A DNA stretch of 64,000 nt, taken from NCBI RefSeq assembly GCF_014467015.1, contig NZ_CP058559.1, positions 248,001 to 312,000 of the forward strand. Direction: 5' to 3'. The notes under the pieces are model-generated. The model was not told the DNA's origin and ran no database searches. It worked only from the letters and a program-made list of their open reading frames with translations. Within the stretch, counting starts at the first letter, position 1, and each line of letters begins with the position of its first letter. The position numbers and the translations under genes are program-made. This DNA comes from Alkalicella caledoniensis (GTDB taxonomy: Bacteria > Bacillota > Proteinivoracia > Proteinivoracales > Proteinivoracaceae). This document shows positions 58,757 through 64,000 of this stretch, in pieces.

Positions 58757-60781
58757 CTATTTATTAACAACCCTATTTTTAAATTTACTGAAATCACAGA
58801 AATCTAAAAATAGGTCGTATATGTTTGTTAGTATGTTTAATCTGTTTAACCTTATGGCCTCATCAGTTGTATAAACATATATGTTATTTAGAAACTTCTC
58901 TAAGCAATAGTTTAGGGAGTGTAGTTCATAGAACGCACTTTCAAAGTCTCCTGTGTCTATTTTGTCATAGTAATTTTTCTTATGATAAAGAAAATTTTCA
59001 TAAAGTTTAATTTCTATATCTTCAGTAAGAAATTCAATTTCTATTTCATTCATAGGGTTGGACCCAATGAGATTCTTAAGGCGGTTAAACACCACAACGG
59101 TGTCTTTTAATTCAGTGTTTTCTATAATACCATGTAAGAAATCACCCTTACCTGATATTAGTGTTATATTTGTACTGCCATTGGCAACTAAGGCGTCTAC
59201 AATATGAGAGTCAAAATCTTGCTCCTCGAGGTAATGCTTAATTCGCATATTGAAAAACTTTAGTATATCTTTTAAGAGTTTATCTTTGTCCTTTTGTTTT
59301 AAAATATGGTAGGACTCATACAAATTGATAGCTAGGTTGGTTATCCTTTTTAAGGATATATCCATTTGAGTTTTTTCAATTATTCTTATTATACCATCGG
59401 TTTTTGCTTTTAATTTGTATATATCGTCATTTCCCTTAGGGTATATGCCAACACTAAAAAGACCTACTATGGTATCTATCTTATCAGCAATACTTAAGAT
59501 GGAACCAGCCATGGTTTGTGGGAGCTTAGGTTGGTATTTAATAGGCAGAATGTATTCTTCTATGGCTTGGGCTACCTCTTGACTTTCACCCCACTTTAAA
59601 GCATAGTTCTTACCTACTATTCCGTGTAACTTAGGGTACAAAGCTACTAAAGGGTTTGTTAAATCGTTTTTCGATAGTTCAGCTGCTCGTTTAGTGTAGG
59701 TTGTTATTGGTTCCCCTATGCTCAGTAAATCCGATATCTTGCCAGCTATATGTTTAACCCTTTGTACTTTGTCATACATGGTACCTAGATCTTCTAAAAA
59801 GACAATATTCTTTAGGGAGTGAGTATCTTTAATAAAATGATTGTCCATCTCGTCATTATATACCTTTTGAATCTGTAGAAGTTTCACTTCAACGGACTTG
59901 GTATAATTAATTACAGATATTTCTGCAACCTTTCTATCCAAAATCAGTGCAATGTTTTTTGATATTTTATCTCCTTTTTTGAAAAGTACTACTTCTGGGT
60001 TAGTTGACAAAAAGAACTTTAAAATATCATCGGGTAGAGTAATTGACTGACTTAAGTGGGATAAGTATATTTTGGGATGCTCTGAAAGGCCAGTTATTAT
60101 ATCCATTTTTGCGAAAAAGGCTTTTGATTTTATGGAATTCTCTATTTTTTTTATTTGATGCTTTATTGTTTCTTCCCTTTGGTTTGATTTAAGTAATACC
60201 CCTTGTTCATTCATTAGTTTTAAATAATGATCTATATTATGGACTTCTACTTTTTCGTCTAAAAATAAAGTAAATTCCTTTGAGCTAAAATCTTTATGAT
60301 TTACAGACAAAACTTCTCCATCAAATATTACTAGGATATTTCTAATGTTTTTCCATATATTTACGCTATTTAAAATCTTCACTATGAAGTTTGGAAAAAT
60401 ATCTTTTATAGGTTTACATTGCTTTTTACCAGATAAATAAATATATTCTTTCCCACAAGTTTCCTTAGTTGTTAATCTTAAATTATTGTTACCTTTTTGA
60501 TGGATAAATTTTTTGTAAATATATGTTGGATTGCCCTCATCATCGTAGCAAATATCCTTAGCTGGACCTTTTATTTCCATGTATTCAGAGATTTGTATAT
60601 CTTGATAATAGCTAGAAATAATAGCTATTCTTTTAGAGGTAGTATAGATATTTATGTCTTTTAAGGGAATGCGAAGTTCCTTTGCCCTTTCAATTACTAA
60701 CTTTTCTAAAGTTTTTTTATATTTTAGTATGGATTCCGGTGAGTTGTTTTGCGTACATATTTCAAGCAATAACTGCTTCAT
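58757..60781 (-). CDS. glyS: Glycyl-tRNA synthetase beta-subunit-like protein (highly divergent)
   Basis: 674 residues from the ATG at 60781, which overlaps the glyQ stop (ATGA). The central HD-like region is well kept (FLEDLGTMYDKVQRVKHIA, RAAELSKNDLTNPLVALYPKLHGIVG, IADKIDTIVGLFSVGIYPKGN). But the N-terminal part lacks the usual FPKSMRW segment and the C-terminal anticodon-binding domain is poorly conserved. Codon use is very AT-rich. Either an unusually fast-evolving functional subunit or a relic kept for another purpose. Confidence 0.85.
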   Translation of the reverse strand: MKQLLLEICTQNNSPESILKYKKTLEKLVIERAKELRIPLKDINIYTTSKRIAIISSYYQDIQISEYMEIKGPAKDICYDDEGNPTYIYKKFIHQKGNNNLRLTTKETCGKEYIYLSGKKQCKPIKDIFPNFIVKILNSVNIWKNIRNILVIFDGEVLSVNHKDFSSKEFTLFLDEKVEVHNIDHYLKLMNEQGVLLKSNQREETIKHQIKKIENSIKSKAFFAKMDIITGLSEHPKIYLSHLSQSITLPDDILKFFLSTNPEVVLFKKGDKISKNIALILDRKVAEISVINYTKSVEVKLLQIQKVYNDEMDNHFIKDTHSLKNIVFLEDLGTMYDKVQRVKHIAGKISDLLSIGEPITTYTKRAAELSKNDLTNPLVALYPKLHGIVGKNYALKWGESQEVAQAIEEYILPIKYQPKLPQTMAGSILSIADKIDTIVGLFSVGIYPKGNDDIYKLKAKTDGIIRIIEKTQMDISLKRITNLAINLYESYHILKQKDKDKLLKDILKFFNMRIKHYLEEQDFDSHIVDALVANGSTNITLISGKGDFLHGIIENTELKDTVVVFNRLKNLIGSNPMNEIEIEFLTEDIEIKLYENFLYHKKNYYDKIDTGDFESAFYELHSLNYCLEKFLNNIYVYTTDEAIRLNRLNILTNIYDLFLDFCDFSKFKNRVVNK

Positions 60782-61575
60782 GATAGTGGTACTCCTCCAG
60801 TTGTATTTCCTTGTAGGCATTTTTGGGTTAGCGATGCTATTTTTTTATCATACCCAATTTTTTTAGTTTTACTGATATTTCCCCTAAGAATTAACAATTG
60901 ATATATGAAATAACATTGCATCAAGAAAATAAAACCCACTTTTCCTAAATCCCTACTTAAACAGTAAATAGTTTCATCAAGGTAGTTGTCAAATAGGTGG
61001 AACAATAGTTTTTTACTACAGTCTTTATAGAGGTACTCACCGAACTCCCCTGTAACTGGCATTTTCTCTTGTTGATGGATAGCTTGTTGTGGCATATTTA
61101 GATTAAGATCAAAGAAAATTGAGTTTTCATTTTTTTGCCCAGCAAAACGTTCTATAAATCCTGTAAAGCCCATTTTATAACCATCTAAATATATATCCCA
61201 ACCGTATAGTTTAACTCCTAAGATTTGATTTTCTATTGTTTTTTCTTTAGTTTCCCAATAACCAGATTTGTTAATATTGTTCATTAGGTTCTTTATCAAA
61301 TCAACGGGGTGGTAGCCTTCTCCTTTAACTATTCCAGCTAGGTGTTGTTCAATACAACTGGTGGCCGAAGTCCCTAAGATATATTTAGTTTTATTTACAA
61401 CTGCATCGATGGTTATTGCTTTACATTTATCCTGCTTAATTGATTGTGCTATGAAAAAAAAGAGGTTTGGACTTTGTAATGTATTGCTTTTTAGAAATAG
61501 TCCCGGTGTTAGCTCTTTAAATTTATATTGGTGGAAATAATCCCGTATCTTACAATTTAACTCCAATAATTCCAT
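60778..61575 (-). CDS. glyQ: Glycyl-tRNA synthetase alpha-subunit-like protein (catalytic motifs lost)
   Basis: 265 residues (normal about 290). Homology is clear in ILGVKLYGWDIYLDGYKM (family TLGAWGLGWEVWLDGMEI) and in the C-terminal ARG-like helix (YQLLILRGNISKT). But the N-terminal active-site region of normal GlyQ, with QPYD, the RRPTDGRYGENPNR motif 2 and the LKPSP run, has been replaced by unrelated-looking sequence. Aminoacylation activity is therefore doubtful. AGGAGG precedes the ATG. It sits in the conserved recO-glyQ-glyS place, separated from recO by DUF4342 and a terminator. Confidence 0.8.
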   Translation of the reverse strand: MELLELNCKIRDYFHQYKFKELTPGLFLKSNTLQSPNLFFFIAQSIKQDKCKAITIDAVVNKTKYILGTSATSCIEQHLAGIVKGEGYHPVDLIKNLMNNINKSGYWETKEKTIENQILGVKLYGWDIYLDGYKMGFTGFIERFAGQKNENSIFFDLNLNMPQQAIHQQEKMPVTGEFGEYLYKDCSKKLLFHLFDNYLDETIYCLSRDLGKVGFIFLMQCYFIYQLLILRGNISKTKKIGYDKKIASLTQKCLQGNTTGGVPLS

Positions 61576-61712
61576 AATTTCCTCCTAGAATTTGATATCC
61601 AGCCAATTTTAGTATTTACTTTTATCATCTAAAAGATTATGTAAAAAAATTACATTCAGTATTTAAGAGTTAAATTAAATAAACCTATTGATAACAGTTT
61701 TGAATCAGAATT

Positions 61713-61735
61713 AAAAAAACGCCCTAATGTGGGCG
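61713..61735 (-). terminator. Terminator after the DUF4342 gene
   Basis: CGCCC/GGGCG stem with six-base loop, then seven T on the minus strand. It separates era-recO-DUF4342 from glyQS, so glyQS needs its own promoter in 61576-61712. Confidence 0.8.
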
Positions 61736-61741
61736 CCTTTG

Positions 61742-62149
61742 TTACTCTTGATGTTGTTCTTGTTGTACTGTGCCTGATCCTGGATCTTTTTTTCTTTCTA
61801 TTTCTATGGTACATTTTGCCACTAGTGCAGAAAGTACACCTAGTATGGCTAAATGTGGAGCTATTAATACTCCAATGGCCCCTGCAGTTACGGGAATTTC
61901 AACTATGGTTTTCTCATTAGATTTAACTATTATTTTGGTAACATTTCCTTGGTGGATAATTTCTTTAATCTTATCTACTAGTTCTCCACCAGTTACCGTT
62001 ACCTGTTCACGCCATACTGATGATTTGTCTTCTAACTCTATTATCGCCTTTAAAACATCACCATTGGTTCGTTCTAGGGCCTCATGGGCTGCCTTGTAGC
62101 TACAACCTGTTCTTTCTCTAATTATATCCACTTTGCGTAATTCATCCAT
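61742..62149 (-). CDS. DUF4342 protein with UBA-like N-terminus
   Basis: 135 residues. The first 40 form a UBA/TS-N-like helical motif (IRERTGCSYKAAHEALERTNGDVLKAI). DUF4342 follows (GGELVDKIKEIIHQGNVTKIIVKS, then a hydrophobic VTAGAIGVLIAPHLAILGVLSALVAK) and a Gln-rich tail. Function is unknown, perhaps membrane-associated. It lies 11 bases after recO in one transcript. Confidence 0.88.
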   Translation of the reverse strand: MDELRKVDIIRERTGCSYKAAHEALERTNGDVLKAIIELEDKSSVWREQVTVTGGELVDKIKEIIHQGNVTKIIVKSNEKTIVEIPVTAGAIGVLIAPHLAILGVLSALVAKCTIEIERKKDPGSGTVQQEQHQE

Positions 62150-62160
62150 TGTCTTTCCTC

Positions 62161-62904
62161 CTAAGTATAGTTTTTTAAAAAATCTTCACTTTTGAAAGTG
62201 CGACCATCACAATGGTACTTTATATATCTAACTAGTATGCTGTCTACTACTGTAAGATCATTTATAGATATATCTATCTTTAGTATATCTTCAAAAGTGG
62301 ATTTTAATAATAGGAGTAACAGATAAATTTCTTTTTTTGCTAAAAAAGCTGTTTTTTGCGGTATGCAGTTTCTGCAGATTATGCCACCATCTTTTATACT
62401 AAAAATAAACTTGTTGTCACTATGACCTCTGCCACAGTGTACACAGGATGCTAACTGTGGGCTATAGCCAAGTAAGGCCATTGCTTTTATTTTGAAGGCA
62501 CTTAATATAACTGAGTGATTATCAGGGTATCTATTCAAGTAATCCAAGGTTTTGGCTGTAAGATCAAAGACCTTTGATTGTTCTTGAGCAGAGGGTAAAA
62601 AGAAATCTAATAACTCACATATATAGTACGTGCTAAAGGTAAGGCTCAAGCTTTTCATGAGATTTTTATAGTGATCTAAAACATCTGCTTGTCTTAATAG
62701 TGGCAGATTATTATTTTTTTGATAATATGTGTATTCACCTAATGTAAATGGTTGAACGCTTGAACTTAGCCGGCTTTTTAATTTTTTTGCACCCTTTGCC
62801 AACATCTCAATTTTGCCATTTTCCTTAGTAAAAATAGTGACAATTGTATCTGCCTCTGAAAAGGGAAAACTCTTTAGGACAATTCCTTTAGTTTTGTATA
62901 GCAT
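62161..62904 (-). CDS. recO: DNA repair protein RecO
   Basis: 247 residues. N-terminal OB fold (YKTKGIVLKSFPFSEADTIVTIFTKENGK), helical middle, and a C-terminal zinc-binding cysteine set (CVHCGR ... CRNC). It loads RecA with RecR at single-strand gaps. It follows era by ten bases. Confidence 0.95.
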   Translation of the reverse strand: MLYKTKGIVLKSFPFSEADTIVTIFTKENGKIEMLAKGAKKLKSRLSSSVQPFTLGEYTYYQKNNNLPLLRQADVLDHYKNLMKSLSLTFSTYYICELLDFFLPSAQEQSKVFDLTAKTLDYLNRYPDNHSVILSAFKIKAMALLGYSPQLASCVHCGRGHSDNKFIFSIKDGGIICRNCIPQKTAFLAKKEIYLLLLLLKSTFEDILKIDISINDLTVVDSILVRYIKYHCDGRTFKSEDFLKNYT

Positions 62905-62914
62905 ATCTACACCA

Positions 62915-63808
62915 CTACTGGTCTTTGTCGTTTAGGCCGAACTCGTTTATGGCTCCTGGTAAGTCTCTCCAGTTCTTTTTAACTTTAACCCATACTTGGA
63001 GGAATACCTTGTTGTTGAAGAAGTCTTCTATTTCGATCCTTGCTCTTTTACCAATTTCCTTAAGAAGCTTGCCTTGTTTACCAATAATTATTCCTTTGTG
63101 GGAGTCTCTTTCCACATAAATATTGGCTGATACATCTAAAATACCATTTTTCCCTACTTCCATTTGGAATACCTCAACAGCAACACCGTGGGGAACTTCT
63201 TCCCTAGTTAGCTGAAGGATTTTTTCACGGATCATCTCCTGTAGAAGGACTCTCTCAGGTTGATCTGTTATCATTCCTGCTGGATAATACTGTGGCCCTT
63301 CTTGTAAATAATCATTTAATAGTGTTACAAGTCCAGTTGTATTTACACCTTCAAGGGCTGATATTGCAATTATATCACTGAATTTGTACATGGATCTTAA
63401 TTCCTCAATTCTTGCCTTTGCTAAATCTTCAGAAATTTTGTCTATTTTGTTGGCTACCAAGATAACAGGTGTCTCTCTATTTTGCAGGCCTTCTAGTATA
63501 AAGCTATCTCCTCTTCCTATGGGCTCTGATATGTCAGTAATAAATATTATGGCATCCACATCTATGGTAGAGCTTCTAGCAGCTTTTACCATGGCTTCAC
63601 CTAGTTTGTGCTTAGGTTTGTGTATACCAGGTGTATCTATAAAAACTATTTGATATTCATTTCCTGTTAGAACCCCATGGATTTTAGTTCTTGTGGTTTG
63701 TGCTTTGTCTGATGTTATAGCTACTTTTTGTCCCAGTAATTTGTTTAATAGCGTTGATTTTCCTACGTTTGGTCGGCCTATTATTGAAATAAATCCTGAT
63801 TTAAACAT
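62915..63808 (-). CDS. era: GTPase Era
   Basis: 297 residues from the ATG at 63808. G domain: GRPNVGKST, DTPG, NKID; C-terminal KH domain with VERDSHKGIIIGKQGKLLKEIGKRAR. It assists 16S rRNA and 30S maturation. The start overlaps the cdd stop by eight bases; the longer reading from 63844 lies in cdd. Confidence 0.97.
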   Translation of the reverse strand: MFKSGFISIIGRPNVGKSTLLNKLLGQKVAITSDKAQTTRTKIHGVLTGNEYQIVFIDTPGIHKPKHKLGEAMVKAARSSTIDVDAIIFITDISEPIGRGDSFILEGLQNRETPVILVANKIDKISEDLAKARIEELRSMYKFSDIIAISALEGVNTTGLVTLLNDYLQEGPQYYPAGMITDQPERVLLQEMIREKILQLTREEVPHGVAVEVFQMEVGKNGILDVSANIYVERDSHKGIIIGKQGKLLKEIGKRARIEIEDFFNNKVFLQVWVKVKKNWRDLPGAINEFGLNDKDQ

Positions 63809-64000
63809 GTTTAACACCGGATAATGATTTAGGAGTAAAAGCACCAGGTAAAAGTTCTCTTACAGAAGTCAACTGATATTCTCCTGACTCATTTGCTAGT
63901 ATGACTGGGGCTTGTTGTTCTAAAAATTCTGCTATAACTTGTCTGCATGCACCGCAGGGTGATGCTAGTATTTCACCTTTACAGATAACTGCTATTGCTT
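63801..64000 (-). CDS. cdd: Cytidine deaminase (5' end outside window)
   Basis: The last 66 codons are seen. The zinc motif PCGACRQV and the following AEFLEQQAPVILANESGEYQLTSVRELLPGAF (in parts) are typical of CDA. The upstream half with the HAE motif is outside. It lies next to era, as in many Firmicutes. Confidence 0.95.
   Translation of the reverse strand, partial: AIAVICKGEILASPCGACRQVIAEFLEQQAPVILANESGEYQLTSVRELLPGAFTPKSLSGVKHV

Overview
This window reads as chromosome of a low-GC, endospore-forming Firmicute, most likely an anaerobic Clostridia-type organism. It carries spoIVA, spoIIP and a YIEGIA/DUF1614 set, an IspH-S1 fusion, AroH/AroF-type shikimate enzymes and a B12-controlled uptake operon. 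Intrinsic terminators are abundant and Shine-Dalgarno sites are strong. Species cannot be fixed from sequence alone; an Anaerobranca/Proteinivorax-like host is a guess from gene order. Most genes are on the minus strand and read from right to left.

Left third (1-20 kb): a LemA fragment, an APH-family kinase and a GNAT. Next is a two-component system driving a MacB/FtsX ABC exporter through a promoter with 11-bp-phased TTAAGGA boxes. A pstSCAB-phoU operon follows with a PHO-box-like promoter, then a PadR/membrane-protein pair with a palindromic operator on its own promoter, and a PHP phosphoesterase. A CPBP-membrane-protein plus PDZ/S16-protease module occurs twice; one copy (near 9.6 kb) has a broken CPBP gene, the other (18.3-20.3 kb) is intact.

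Middle (20-38 kb), an accessory region: small orphan genes, a WD40-like beta-propeller, two PD-(D/E)XK-like nuclease genes, a group II intron inserted just behind a terminator, and a divergent XPB-type helicase with a partner that shares its accessory domain. An IS1595-family element has intact 8-bp target duplications, carries a VanZ-like passenger gene and splits a YdjM-like gene. An ECF sigma factor heads an ABC-2 operon with a recognisable autoregulatory promoter. Several non-coding repeat arrays lie here (about 123-126-bp units at 33 kb, about 180-194-bp units at 37.6-38.2 kb), plus a dispersed 95-112-bp hairpin repeat and tRNA-Pro(GGG).

Right part (38-64 kb), core genome: spoIVA, gpsA, plsY, der, a DUF512 radical-SAM/PDZ protein and two DUF3189 paralogues. 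Then come a YIEGIA capping subunit, YIEGIA, spoIIP and DUF1614. An isoprenoid/shikimate/translation run follows (fni, ispH-S1, cmk, aroF, aroH and a methyltransferase), and a cobalamin riboswitch with btuFCD. The end holds an extremely divergent glyQS pair in the usual recO-glyQ-glyS position, a DUF4342 gene, recO, era and the end of cdd. The strongest leads are the glyQS decay or repurposing, the XPB/nuclease island, the passenger-carrying IS1595 element and the repeat arrays.
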